A stretch of 64,000 nucleotides of DNA from assembly GCA_014526335.1 (NCBI GenBank), contig JACTAT010000060.1:6986898-7050897 (forward strand), written 5' to 3'. Origin of the DNA: Chrysaora quinquecirrha (Eukaryota; Cnidaria; Scyphozoa; Semaeostomeae; Pelagiidae). Of this stretch, positions 1 through 14,400 are shown in pieces; the first letter of the stretch is position 1, and each line of letters opens with the position of its first letter. A program made the translations under genes and the position numbers. The notes below the pieces were generated by a model. The model saw nothing but the letters and a program-made list of their open reading frames with translations, did not search any database and was not told the origin of the DNA.

Positions 1-59
1 TTTTTGAGTCTGCACGCAGGTTAATAGTCTTCGAGTTGTACAAAACTTCAAAATTGCGA

Positions 60-260
60 TAAAGGCGAAACATCTTTGGGCATCGAATCTCATCGTATTT
101 CATCGAATGTCTACGCGTTTCATCGAATTTCTCGAATTGATCGAATTTCGTCGCCATTTATCGAATGCTTGCGTCATTAATGTGCGATTCATCGATTGTC
201 TTCACGCTTTTTCGAATTTCGTTGCGATTCATCAAATTTGTCATCGAATCCTTGTAATAT
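60..260. repeat. Degenerate TCATCGAAT-type short repeat
   Basis: The motif CATCGAAT and close variants recur about ten times in 200 bases (for example near 77, 89, 103, 120 and 158). No open frame or splice pattern overlaps it. It is most likely a decayed microsatellite or the edge of a repeat cut by the window start. Nothing else is recognisable in bases 1-880. Confidence 0.5.
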
Positions 261-883
261 TCTAGGCTTCAAGGTAACTAACAGAGTTTCATACGATACA
301 TGGCGACGAAATCAGTTGATACAATTTTTCAGATTACTCGTCAGACATTTGTGATTTTCATTAATCGTTTTCATGAGTCTTCAAAAGCAAGGTGCGATTC
401 AGATTTTTTTATGGCTCATCGATAAACCTATACTTTTTTATAAGAAACTTTTTTTTTTAATCTTAAATCTACAATATAATTGAGAGAATATTTTGCGCCA
501 GAATGAACTAGGCATTGAACAAAAGTATGTAATCAACTAAAACATCCCAAGTCATCAACTAAAAACGTTCCATTTTATGGCTGAATGGTTGCAGCACTGT
601 TGACCAGCAGAATAATCGTTTTCATTGTTTTGATTTGTTCACAACAGAACCTGACCAATCATGGCAAAAAAGTGAGCAACATAATGCAATGCTATTGGCA
701 GAACTGTTTTTTTTGTTCAGTATTAAATTCAAATTGAAACGTACTTCAGTTATTCTTCCAACCACAACATCACCAACCTCACCTGTATATCTACAAAATA
801 ATGACATTTGAAATTTTAAATTGTTCCAAAGACCAAAGAACAAGTACAAAGTGTACAGTAAAGCAGTGACATAGCCAGACATC

Positions 884-1231
884 CAACAATAGACCTTTTC
901 AAAGAGATATGAGTTGGGTGCGACATTTTCTGGAAAATGGTAGCCGTATCGAAAAATGGAATCATCTCCACGGACAAAGCCTGGAATTGCAATCGCTTCA
1001 GAGGAAGTAGAGCAGCGGATTTTACTCCAAATTCACAAATAATAGAAGAAAAAGACAGAAAAGGGAATTTGCAATAGCAATGTTTAAAATATCTGCAGAA
1101 ACTCAGAAAACAGATGCAATTAACTAACATGGTCTTTGCCCATGGAGGGGATTCCCTTACTCAATACGGCTACCATTTTCCAGAAAAATGTCACACCCGA
1201 CCACTAACTCTTTGAAATGGTCTATTGATGG
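884..1231. mobile_element. Non-autonomous inverted-repeat element (MITE)
   Basis: About 70 bp at the left end (CCAACAATAGACC..., then ACATTTTCTGGAAAATGG) returns as its reverse complement at 1165-1231 (...GGTCTATTGATGG). The roughly 350 bp unit has no transposase frame. A part copy lies at 45066-45230 in an ALAD intron, which supports a dispersed family. No target-site duplication is evident. Confidence 0.6.
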
Positions 1232-1599
1232 GCAAAGGTCACCTCATAAGGGTGTGGTTTTTAGAACAAATAAATCAAGTCGTACCCTGCAATGCATACC
1301 TTGTTTTAAATGGGCGCACAGAGACCAGCTTATTCACTCTTTCAACTACACCAGCCACAGAGGCACACAACTTGTTGTCTTCCAAATATGTTCCATGACC
1401 TCTAAAAGAAAGATTAAGTTTATTACACTTTGAAGTCTTATCTAGCCATTGACTTTGATGTCTTAAAAATGATTGATCAATGGTAACATGTTTTTAATAA
1501 CCTGCTTTGGTTGGTAGATGCCAAGGTATCTTGGGGCAATTTGAGCATTGGGGTAGAACACTGCAGAATAGGGCATTTGCATACCTGAGATTTTCAAAA

Positions 1600-1965
1600 G
1601 AACAATAGGCTAACAATAGGATATAACAATAGAAATGGGCTCTTGTACACCCCAGGTCTGATTGAAAACTGCCATACTCTACAAAAGGGTTGGGTATTAA
1701 AATCTGGTGGGATACTGGATGCAAAAAATCTCTGGTGCTGAGGAATAAATTCTACCTACAGGAATTCTTACCCCAATTCTCTATATTCTTCCATCAACTC
1801 TCTGGACACACACATGCCACATCGTATAGTATGGCACTTGCGCACCAGAGAATTTCTACAGATTAAAAGGCTAACAACAGGATGGAACAACAATAGAAAG
1901 TGGCTCTTGTACACACCACCCGGGATCTCATGAAAACTGCCATTATAGTGCCATACTGCCCTATA
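1600..1965. repeat. Two diverged copies of a dispersed repeat
   Basis: Segments 1605-1680 and 1867-1945 share the pattern GGCTAACAAYAGGATRKAAC followed by AATAGAAA and GGCTCTTGTACAC. Related sequence appears near 37315-37400 and, as reverse complement, near 58125-58240. This is an interspersed repeat without coding signal. The remainder of 1232-2417, apart from the COG7 leader, shows nothing recognisable. Confidence 0.5.
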
Positions 1966-2417
1966 TTAGGTACATTACAGCAATTATGATAATATATCTA
2001 CATCATGGAACATTTTCAGCAAATAATTTATTCAAAATCCACCTCATAAAACCCGTATCTTCAGTTATAACATCCCCAGGAGACACAAAATGATTGATTT
2101 CTGAAGAGGCAACAAGTTGTTCAAGCTTTCTTGCCTGCAAAGGAGCTCTGACGCACACAGCCATTGCAAAATCTCAGCAAGTTCAATCAACTATTATTGT
2201 TCAAGTTTCAATCTCTTGATGGCAAGCTGTAAAGTGTGGAATAATCGCGCAATAATAAAGTGAAAAATAATAAAAACTTAAAGAAAATTTGTCATGTGTT
2301 TGCCTCCATTTTGTTTGAAAAAGAAATGGTCTCGACATCGAACAGAGGTTTGGTTCGTGTCCAACGAAAAAATGGCAGCAGTTTCAGCAAGTAAAATGAA
2401 GTGATGAAAAAACTACC

Positions 2418-5400
2418 ATGGTAAGGACCCTTCCCTACTAGTTTTTTCTTCTTATTGTCTTATTTTATAACTTTAGAAAGTTGAAAATGGTTATGGCTAA
2501 TCTATAAGTTAGTAATCTTGTAAAACCTGCCTTCAATTATGGTGATCAAAAACAAAACAAACACGTATGAGAACAGTGAACTGATTTTGAATAGGTACAT
2601 CATATATTTTTCTTTTATTTTAGGATTTCTCAAAATTTTCAGACGAGAATTTTGAAGTGAAAGATTGGATAAACAATGCGTTAAAGGCTCACAAGGATGC
2701 TGGTGTCAGTCTTGATGTGAGTATGAAATCGAGTGACCTGTGGCATAACTAACATAGGTTGGGGTTAGAGTAAATCCTAAGGAGCCACAAGCCTTTGGGC
2801 CCAAAAGAAGCCCCAAACGATCTCAAGATCCAGTTTTATTTTGCATTACCTTGAACATCGAAAAACAAAAAAGAATGAGATCATGCAAGAGGCTCAAGAA
2901 AAGAAGAGGACAGATTCTCATGAGTTCCTTCTTTTCCTCTAGTGAAATTTGAGCAATTGTATGGTCTAGAGTATTTCTCTTGCTGACAGGCTCGCTGATT
3001 TCATCATTTTCTCCAGATTTCAGAAAAATTCATTGTAAAGGTGCCCCCAAGGAAAATATCCCTAGTGGCCCCAAGCTGTTCCATTGCCCTCCTGATGACA
3101 TCTCTTACCTCCCTCTATCTATGATAATTGAATCACACTGGAACCATATGTTACTTTGTTAACAGCCCAGGAGGGGGGGGGGGCACATGACAGGAATTTC
3201 TTTGACAGGGATGCATCTCATTCAATAACTCAAGCAAGCAACAACTGCGGTTCAAAGTCAGATTCTGCAAGTCATGAGGTTTGGTTGAAATATTTGGCAT
3301 TAATTTTTTGAAATTTTTTTTCAGACTCATGCATCAAATCTGGTCATGAAATTACAGCTTTTTATTCAGGTGATTATGCTTTTTATTAATCACTTAAATC
3401 TTAAAGGTCACATTAAGCCTGGTTGGAAAATTTGCTCACATTTGCACTTACACTTGCACCTCTCCTATTTTTTCACCTATTTTTATGCTAATTAATGTAT
3501 TGTTTTTCTAATCTGCTTACAACTATGGGTAGGCCAAAACTTGCATGTTTTCCAACCTGACGTTAAGCATTTGAAATTGCATTTTCTTCAAAACTGAAGT
3601 ACTTGAGAAACCACTTTCATATAGACAATTTCAACTAAGGGCCTCGTTTTCAAAAAAATTGAAAATTAAGTCATAGAGAAATTTTGACTTCAGGTTTCAA
3701 TTTAGCACCTTCTTGTTAGTGTTGAGGCAAAGTTTTATGCTTCTATTTTATAGGTGTTAAAGTTTGAAATTCTATAAAGAATTTGACTGTGAAAAATCGC
3801 TGGGGGTGAAATTTTACACCCTCAATCATTTTACATGGTCAAATCCCTTATATATTCTCAAACTTTTAATCGCCATAGAATAAACATCATAACGACTAGA
3901 AGTGTAAAAATTTGCCCCAAAAACTAAAAAGAAGGTGCTGAATTTGAATCTGAAGTCTAAATTTCTCTATGACCTAATTTTCAATTTTTTGAAAACAAGG
4001 CTGTTAGTTGAATTGGTCTTAAGAAATGAAAATGAAAATAAGAACTGGTATGATTCTTATTATTAAAATCAATTTTAGGAGGTGAATAAATCGCTTGAGG
4101 AAACAAGTCAAATTGCTGTCAATAATCTTCCAAGGTAATTACTGTTTTGTCATCTTTGATAAACATTGTTTTTTTCAGTACACTTTTTTATAAGAACAAC
4201 GTTTATAAGAAACACCAGGCTGAAAATCAGGTCAAAATTTTTGCTATCTCCTAAACTACATGAGATAAATACAAACAAAGTTCACTGGCAAGAAGCCTTT
4301 CTCTTGAAATATTCTCTAGACGTGTTTTGGGAAGAGCAGAGGGTGATATAGTGTTGCTCTAAATAAGAGACAGGCAGGCTGAAAATGAGGCTCAATTTTC
4401 TTTGAAACAACATGTAAAACCGAGAAAGTTTGTGGTTCATTCTAACTGTACATTTTTTAATTTTCAGAGTTTTACGAGAAGTGGAGGGAATCAGAGCTGA
4501 TGCAACTAGCTTAAAGGAACAAATGCAAATGGTTAAAGATGACATAAAACAGGTAATTTGAAATCATTAGAACTTGACTGAAAACGAATTTTATTGATTC
4601 ATCGGATGAAGTTAGCAAAATTTGTATAAAGCTATGGCTACACATGCATATAAGAGAATTGTTGATGAGAGCAGGAAAACTTGAAGTTGCACATCTAACC
4701 AAGGATTGATTTTGAATAAAATGTTCTGCGACCTGAAGAAACACAGTCACAGAACGTTGATTAGGTTTAATTTATCATGACTTGTTTTGGCTTGTTGCCA
4801 ATAATGTTGCAGCTTGTAGCTGGTTTTTTCGCGCCAGTGACGCAACAAACTGCCTTGTTTTGCTCGATTTCCTGGAAACTTTTTAGGGCTCATTCTTCTT
4901 ACCGATAACCTTCTTTAACGATTTGATGGAGTTGAATCTGACTGACGAATATTGACATATTTATTTTATACTAGAGGTTAATGTTGTGGAAATACGAAAG
5001 TCTGAAGAAAAGCTGTCCTTTTAATTTCACGTAGGGGCAAGGGACCTCTGCCTCCCTCCTACTTCACTTGTTACCGGGATCATTCATAGCATTTCTGTTG
5101 CCTGATATTTTAGATTGATGAAAATACCTCGCAGTCAATGAAGATATTGGTTGAAATTGACAGTGTCAAAGAAAGGATGCAGGCTGCTTCAAATGCACTA
5201 CAGGTTGGTAAAAATGTAATTTCCAACATGTTAAAACTTTTTTGTATAACAATTTTAAAGTTTTGTAAGACCCAAAGACTATCAAAACATGATCACAATC
5301 TATATAACTTACAGTTTTTTTGCTTGAAATTAAGCATTTCATCTCCATATCCTTATTTACCGTAAATCTTCGAATAAGTCCCCACTGTGATATTTAGGCC

Positions 5401-8400
5401 CCGTTTACACTATAACAGATAGCTTTCGGAGCGTCTTGATTTTTGTATCGGATAGGTCTGTTTTACAGTATGCCAAAGCTATCCGATACGAAACGCTCCG
5501 AAAATTGGAGTGATTTTCACTCCGTTTTGTAGGTGATATGAAAAGCACTCCGCTCCCGATGTAATTTATATTCTTTTGTGAGCGGGGATTACTTTCTGTT
5601 GTCTCAGCTATCTGTCATAGTGTAAATGGGTCTATCCGATATGAAAATCAAGATGCTCCGATAGTTATCCAGTATAATGTAAACACTTGCCCTATCCGAC
5701 ATGGGTTAAGGCGAGGGGCGGCGTTCCGATAGCTATGCGATATAGTGTAATTGGGGCCTTATTTTTGCAAATAAGCGCCCTGTGGCTTATTCGGGGATTT
5801 ACGCTATGTTGTTTTCTTTATTTTGTGACTTGCCTTTATCTACTGCAGGAAGCTGATAATTGGACTACTTTATCATCTGATGTGGACGAAATATTTCAAA
5901 CAGGAGATGTGGACGAGGTTTGATGTTTAAAATTAGCAGTTGATTTTGTACACAAATTGAAGATTTTTGTTTGATGAACTATATTTTTTGCAAGATGCTT
6001 CTCAGAATGAAAAATGTTAGAAAGTTGCGGCTCAGCAGGCATCTGCTACAATATCTGCCCAAATGATGGTCGAGAAAGCTTCCAGTACAATGCCGACTCT
6101 TTAATCAGATTGTTCTCTGTTTCAGATAGCAGAAAAGTTAACTGGGATGGAGAAAAGTCTTGTGAGTTTAGCATATATTCTCTATGTTCGGTTACTCTCG
6201 TCAAGATTCTAAAGACCTGATCAAATGATCAATCACTGTTGGTCAAGCATTTGAGATTTGCTTTATAAGCCATGTTTGACCATTTGGTCACACCATAAAA
6301 CATTGCTTGACAAATGAATACGCTATCAACAAGGTTGTTGAAAATCTCCAAAACATTTCCGTTTGTGTCAAGCAAACAATGTTAGACGAGCAATGTTTTT
6401 TAGGCCGAGTGGTCAAGCATTGTGCTTGATTGACGAATATCAAATGTTTGAAAAACAATGTTTGACCATTTGGCCAGGGCCTAGATTTCCAGCCATGCTT
6501 TATATCGATTGAACTTCACAATTTTATTTCAGACAGTTTTGGAAGATGTTCCTGACTTTGCTGAGAGAAGAAGGTTTCTTGAGTCTTTGAAAAACAAGCT
6601 TGAAGCACTTCTCAGTACGAAACTCGTCACTGCTTTTAATGGACATAAGCTTGGTATGTTTGATCAATAAAGATATTCAACATACTTTGCATGGCAGATC
6701 ATGCCCATTCGTATTATGATGGTCTTCTGAAATCGTAATGTAGCTATCTGCTTGTTGGGACACTGTATATGTGACGACTTATGCGTGAGTGTTGCTCTAT
6801 GCTCCATGAGAATTTGTTGTTTTTCTAAAAACTAATAACTACAAACAATTCAATAAAATTTTAAGAAACAGCTGAAACATTTTTGACATACATACGTTTT
6901 TCGTCTGAAACTTCTCAGAATTCAAACGTCAGAAATAGACCGAAACAAATTGAACACCAATCAGCTCGCGGTATACAGCAGGATTACCAATCAAACACAA
7001 TGCCAATCTAGCTTTGCTTTTCTATTTCTGCATTTTGATCCGCATCTGGGTATAAATACCACCTTAGTCATCCATCTCGGTTTGTTTCTGACGTTAATAC
7101 TCTAAGGCGTGTCAGACGAATGCTTTTAAAGTATGTCAAAAAATGTTACCGCTGTTTCTTGCACGTTTGACTTTTGTACTGCGCAAAGACTAAACAATAA
7201 AGTACAAGAAAATATCGACTGTGACAAATAGTACTATGTAGTGCCATAAGACTTTTAGCAATTAAAAAGATAAGGATTTGATAAGCAACTTTTCAGACTT
7301 ATATCTAAGGAGCTTGAAGCTCAGTACAACATTAAGGTTCCTTATAAAACAAACAACGTGTACTATATGAATTATTTTCAGATGAAGCGAAAAGATATGT
7401 TGAAATATTTACTGAAATCGGCAGACTTTCACAATTGCAGACCTATTACAATAACTGCCATAGGGTGAGTGTTTGCTTTGATCAAAAGAAATACCAGTTC
7501 TTTTTAGAGTGTTAATATTTCGCTTCTCCTTCAGAGAGGTTGCAGCATTTAATGTTTCTATGCTTTTGTTGCATTGTCCTTTTTCTACACGCTTTCTTAA
7601 AAAAGAATACTTTTTAAGGAGGCCGAAAATTAATGAACTTATTTTACTAACGATAAAATCGCTAAGAAACATTTCAATGTGTAATAATTTTATCACTGCA
7701 AAAACAAGATTTAGGACGCCGGTTCCATTCATTCGAAGTTTCAACTCGTAAATTGTACACAAGTGTCTCTTTATAAAAGCCATGGCACCAAATATGCAGT
7801 TAAAATTAAGGAATTATTAAGGAAATTTTCGTTACAATTCTATTAACAGAGGTCCAAGAAAAGTAACTTTAGGAACTAGGAATTGAGCCTAACAAAAGGC
7901 CTAATATATGTAGGGCTCGACTAGTACGCGACTATTTGAAATTCAACTCAACACATTTATTGTTAACCTTAGCAAATGTGCGGTACATCAGATGAAATTG
8001 TATTGAATGGAAATGTATTTTCTATCATAAAGTTTTTTCGTGTTTTGATTCTAGGGCAAATTGATAAAGATCTGGAATGAACTAAGAGAAGATCCGACAA
8101 CTGATATTTCAGCATGGCTTCCCAAGTTTTATGATAATCTTATTTCTTTATGGCATGAAGAGGTGAATTTATCTTCTATTACGTAAATTTTAACCTACGT
8201 TTTTCTTGCTTAGATACATCGTCCGACCCTTAACAAAAAAAGGAACACGTTTTGTCAAACATTTTAATTTATCCTAAGAAACAAAATGCTTGACTGTTCG
8301 GCCGCATCCTGAAACATTGGCGTTGTGAAAGATAGTTTTGCGGCTGGCTGACTGACTGACTGACTGACTGACTGACTGCCTGCCTGCCTGACTGACTGAC

Positions 8401-11400
8401 TGACTGAGTGACTGACTGACTGACTGACTGACTTTTGACTGACTGCTGCCTTGCCTGACTGACTGACTGACTGACTGATTGACTGACTGACTGACTGACT
8501 GAACCTCTGAGGCTGCGACTGACCGAATGACTTATTTTGCTCTTTTTCTTCAAAATTGTGACTGACTGAATAGTCTCTGACTGACTGACTGACTGACTGA
8601 CTGACTGACTGACTGACTGACTGACTGACTGACTGACTGACTGACTGACTGACTGACTGACTGACTGACTGACTGACTGACTGACTGACTGACTGACTGA
8701 CTGACTGACTGGCTGGCTGGCTGACTGACTGACTGACTGACTGACTGACTGACTGACTGACTGACTGACTGACTGACTGACTGACTGACTGACTGACTGA
8801 CTGACTGACTGACTGACTGACTGACTGACTGACTGACTGACTGACTGACTGACTGACTGACTGACTGACTGACTGACTGACTGACTGACTGGCTGACTGA
8901 CTGACTGACTGACTGACTGACTGACTGACTGACTGACTGACTCTGACTGACTGACATTTCTTGAAATGTAAGAGGCCTCTGTTTAGTTTCCTGTTAATAC
9001 CCTCAGTTTTTATTGTCGCAGATGTACACTTAATTCAAGATCCTTTTATTTTCAGATTGCTTGGTGTGGGCAAGTTTTCTCCGACCCAGTTGCTGTACTA
9101 TCATCTTTGCTTATACAAACAATACATCATTTGGAACCACCGATCTCTCAATGCATCACAGAAAACGTGAAAGGCGAAGAAGTATCATTATCTCTTCTGA
9201 TTCAGATAAAGCAGGTTGGTAGTTAAATGGGTAATACTTAGGCCCTGGCCAAAATATCAAACATTGTTGGTCAAACATTTTAGATATGCTTTAACAAGCA
9301 ATGTTTGATCGTTTGGTGACGTCACTAAACATTGCTTGACAAGCAAAAATAACCTGAATTTTAAAAACTTTAAAAACATTTTCTGCTTGTCACAAGCAAA
9401 AAATGTTTGACAAGCAATGTTTTGTGATTGGGCAAACGCGACAACATTTGTTTGACAAGCAAATTTCAAATGTTTGACTAACAATGTTTGATCTTTTGAC
9501 TAGGGCCTTATCCTTCAGGACTAATATTTTTCTTATCTTATCAATAGGACGCCTGATTAAGGTTTTTGTTTGATGTGCCAAGTTTTTGTGTTTTGTGTTT
9601 GCGAAATGCAGGGCGTACCTTTGGGTGATCGTTCCTTCTTAAATGAAGAAATCACACTAATTGAAATAATTGTGTATTAATCTGCTACCTTAAGTCTATA
9701 TACGTTTTCTATATTTGTTGCACAGCATAAATGCGTTTATTCTTTTAGATAAGCTGCCGGTTGATTTCTGGTCTAGAATCAGCAACTAAAGCATTATCTG
9801 GTAAATTCATTTTATTTTGCATATGTTTATTCCTACCGGTAATGTGTATAAGTTATGGAAGACCCGAATATACATATGTTTATGTATTTCTTTGCATGGA
9901 ATTGTGACGGGAGCCTTGGCTTGTTAGACTTGAGGTTAGGGTTAGAGTCTGGAGTTCATCGCTGATATATTGGGCCAGTAGATCAGTCTAGTTGCACTAA
10001 AATAGATTAATGCTTTAACAATATTGTATCAAAAGACAGCCTATTTTAGCATAGGGTCTATCGAGCAACATAAGAATATATTAAAGTATTTGATTAAACG
10101 AACAGGTGTCTATAGGGCTGAACAGACCCTTAGTCTAAGATCGTAAGTCTAAGATTACCAAATAGATATGTGCAAAGCACTCCTGTCTCAAACATGTTGA
10201 CTGATTTTTAGGTACTGTATGTTTACGTTTAGCTGTGTGTTCAGAGGTGTAGCAAGCTCCTTGATATTGCTGCGAAGCGGCAACAAATTGGCAGAAGCAA
10301 TCTAGTGCAACTGAAATGGCTCTTACGATACAATGCAATGCAGTTTCAAATTAACTAATGGAAAACTCAGGTTAAAATTATGTGTTTTGAGACAGAGTGA
10401 TAGAACACTCTCATAGAAGCAGATCTTGTCTCTGTTTTGGTTATGACGTAGACTTATTACATTCCTCCCGCTCTTTCGGGAATAGCTACTAACAACTACA
10501 ACAACGTAATCGCTGTTTCCTCAGAGTTGAGCAGGGTGGTGGAGTGTGGAGGAGTGTAGACTACGACGAATGTAATAAGTCTAGTTATGACCCACCCTGA
10601 AAAGATAGCGTTTTCAGAAACCTCATTTTAAACTGAGTAAATGAATGAACACTGTCTGTGGCCAAATACCTTTGAATAGCTGGTACAATTCCAGCATTCC
10701 AATATTTCGTTGTTAAAATACCTCTTCTGATTCTTTTATTTTGTTTGTAGCAAACTCTTCATCAGCGAATTCTTTGTATGAGCTGGTAAAAGCAATTGAA
10801 GAGCCATACTTGGACTATCGTCTGCGCTACTCTGAGCTGCAACAAGCTAAACTTATGGAAGATATCTACAGCATGAGTTTGGTAATTATATTTTCGCTCA
10901 TTTTGTCTACCAATTAAAGATTTCCATTTTATTGTGTGTACATATGTTCGCTTATACCTCCAGAACCTTTCCACGTGCAGGAACACTACAGGTATATATT
11001 TAGAATCGGCATTTTTCAGAGAATGTCGACTGTCCTATAATGCGCCGGGATGTTGATTTCGAGAAGCCATTGCCATATTAATTTCGAATCATTTCTAGGA
11101 AAAACCGCCCTCTTTCACAACAGAAACTTTTGAAAAATTCAACACGACATCGGCGGATACCAATGCTAGTCAATCACTATCATGGTAAATAGTCAGTCAA
11201 TGCTGCTGCATTGACGATGAACGGTCTTGAAAGCAGCGAGAAACCGATTTATTTGTGAATTTAATGCTAAATCGTCGTTATATGTTCCTATTTTAGGATG
11301 TCACTAGTTTTTCAGAAACTGTTGCTAATATGTCTGAATCCGTTGGAAAAGCATTTCGCTTAGCTGAGGAGGTAGGTTTCTTAATCTGATTATCTCTCAC

Positions 11401-14400
11401 CCTTGCCTCCTTTTATCATTCGGGTGCAGTTCACAGTTCTTGCCAACAAGCCCACGGTCTGTGGCGTAACGAAGTTTAGGCTCCCTTAGTTCAAGACCTA
11501 AGGGCCCCCGACCAAGAGGGGCTTTTAGGGCATATTTTCAAAGCTTTCTTTACTACTTTGAGTTCCTGTCCTCGTCGAGCTCACTTGGTATTTGTATTTT
11601 TTCTCAGGCTAAAGATTACTGCTTTCAGTTCACTGATGGATATGGTATATTGGGGTTGATCAGTGCTTTGGAGGTAAGATAACCTTAAGAAATATAAATA
11701 AATAAATACTCATGAAAATTGATTTTTTTTTCTTGTTGATCATGTTGTTGGTCCGCCGTTTCGACAGTTCTATGGTTTGGCATTAATGTTACCAATGTAA
11801 ACTAAAACACTTATCGTTTTGTTCCAATTTCTTGCTTATGATCGCAGTTCGTTTACCTGGATTTCTCTAGTAATATGAGGATTTTGTAACTTTCTTTCTT
11901 CATAACTTATAGAATTTCTTCTCTGCATATTTGGGGAAATTGGACTGCCTTATAATCGACCTACGAAAGTCTTGTGATATTGATGGAAATTCTAAGCACA
12001 TGGACAGCAATTTCGATGATGAAGATCAATGGACCAATTTCCAAAACGCTTTCAAAATAATTGAAATGTGTGGTAAGTTATGTATGAATAACTGACTGAC
12101 TGACTGACTGACTGACTGACTGACTGACTGACTGACTGACTGACTGACTGACTGACTGACTGACTGACTGACTGACTGACTGACTGACTGACTGACTGAC
12201 TGACTGACTGACTGACTGACTGACTGACTGACTGACTGACTGACTGACCGACTGGCTGACTAGACTTTTCCTTCTAACCATTCCTTACCTTGTTGTTAAA
12301 CTTTTCAGGACAGCTCCTGATGAAAATCGCAGAATTCAGAGAAAGTTTAACCAGAGATTTCAAAGAGAAACTTACCAGTATTTTTGGGATTGGTGAAGAT
12401 GTACAAGTTCCTGAGAATTATTTAAAGCAAAGCAGATCAACAGAGTTTGGCGAACTACAAGAATTCAGAGAAAGAATCCTATCTTGTAAGTTAAAATTTC
12501 ACCTTAAAGGTTGGTAATATGGTTGATAACCCTTCGCAAATTAGGGCAGTATGCACTTTATGTGGAATTGGATGGCTCGTGATTTTATGCGTATAAAATG
12601 TCTTCGACTTTTTGTTATATTTGTTCAGTCGTCAAAAGTGAATTACTGTTTTATTCTGATTATTATTAAGTTTCTTTGTTTGTTTCAGATGACGTGAATG
12701 TGGTTCTGCCTGCGACTCAAGATCAAGTTGAGAGACTAAACGAGCATGCGCATAAATTTGCGTTCAATGTTGTTTTTGTTCACTTACGAAGACAGTTGGA
12801 AGAGATACCAAATTTACCGGTATGTAATTTGGGTCAAAATGAAGTTCACAGGGGTTGGTTGGAGGGAAAATTTTGTAGTATGATATGCTGAGCTATTTTC
12901 TAACATTTCTCTCATTGAAAATCTCATATAGGTCTGGTCGTCAAAGTCCCACACAAGCGAGGCCATTACTGACGATTTGCCGACATTCAGCCTATCACCT
13001 CAGGGCTGCATCACTCAGGTAAATTCCCTCAAGATTCAATATTTTTACTTGCAAACATCTTTCCGTTTCTTGTTCACACAACCATGAAACATTGTTGGTT
13101 AAACATTTAAATTTGCTTATCAAGCAAAATCTCTGACCGTTTGGCCACGTCCAAAAACACTACTGTCCAACATTTTGGAACAACAAAGTCATTGCTAATG
13201 TGCAAGCACGCACGCCCTGTTGCTGAGAAATTTTGCTAGGTGCAGAAATGTTGCAAGTTTTTGAAGCTTGACAAAAATAGTTGAAATGTTTGACAAGCAA
13301 TGTTGAAAAGACAAAGGCGACCAAATGATCAAACACTGCTTGACAATCAAAAGCAAGCAAAATTATGACTGATTTTTTGGATGCAGCCAACTGTCAAACA
13401 TTTTGCTTCAAAAGCAAATTTTATTAAAAGTTTGACAAAAATTGTTTGATTGTTTGTCAAAGAAAAACCCTGTTTGATTGTTTGTCCAGGACCTTTGTTT
13501 ACGATTTCCTGTTGCTTGACTTCTATCTGTCAAAGTCTTCTGAAATCATCTGCATAAAAATGAACACAAGAATTTTTTGATTTTAGGTTGGTGACTATTT
13601 ACTGACGCTACCTCAACAGTTAGAGTCATTTTTCATGCATGAAAATACTTCACTTATTGTAGCCTTGAAGGCTGGCCAGATTCCTTACGCAAGTAAACAA
13701 GGTTAGTTTGATACATTTCTAGCTTCCTCAAAGGTCCGGTTAGTGTTTACATGCTTGTATATGCAGTTTAAACCTATCATTGATAAGATCATTCCCATAA
13801 GCTCCAATTTTTCTTACTCTTGTCTTACTTATTTCTACAAGAAAAGAAAGCTTTCATTGCTCTGTAGCTTTCTCCTTTCTGCTGCTGTTGCACTTTTTCC
13901 TAACCGCAAAACAGCCTATCTGCAAATAAGCCTATTCCTGTCAATGTTTGACCAGCAGATAAGTCCAGGACTTATGTGTAACAGTTGATGGGCACTCGCT
14001 AATTTTTTTCATTTAACCGGAAGTGTTTTGTGTCTTGAAATCGAAACGCCAAAAACGAAACTTTACCACTACCAATTTGCTTTCATTGGTGCATGTTTTC
14101 ATTTATTTTTTTATTTAGAATCTGATGTAGAACATGATCATTACTGGGTGATGGGATTCGCACGTGGTACCATGATTCTCTTCATAGAAAACATTCTGAA
14201 AATATCTGAACTTTCAACTGATCATGCAGTTCAACAACTACTTGCAGATATTGGTATGTTCATGATATTTTGTATTATAAGTGATACTGGCAAATTGTTA
14301 TTACTGGTTTGCAATAGCATCAGAGAAGTATGCATACTACTATTTAGCAGCTGCAGTGCCAGTATTAGTACTGAAGCATTTCTGATAGCCTTACCATTTT

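Noticed and set aside
8269..8957. Long minus-strand Ser-Gln-Ser-Val repeat protein frames
   Set aside because: They are produced by the TGAC microsatellite, which has no stops in this frame; the tract lies in an intron of COG7.
11099..11184. Possible extra COG7 exon with AG and GT borders (EKPPSFTTETFEKF)
   Set aside because: It is 86 bp between two phase-0 exons, so including it would shift the frame; the conserved protein aligns without it.
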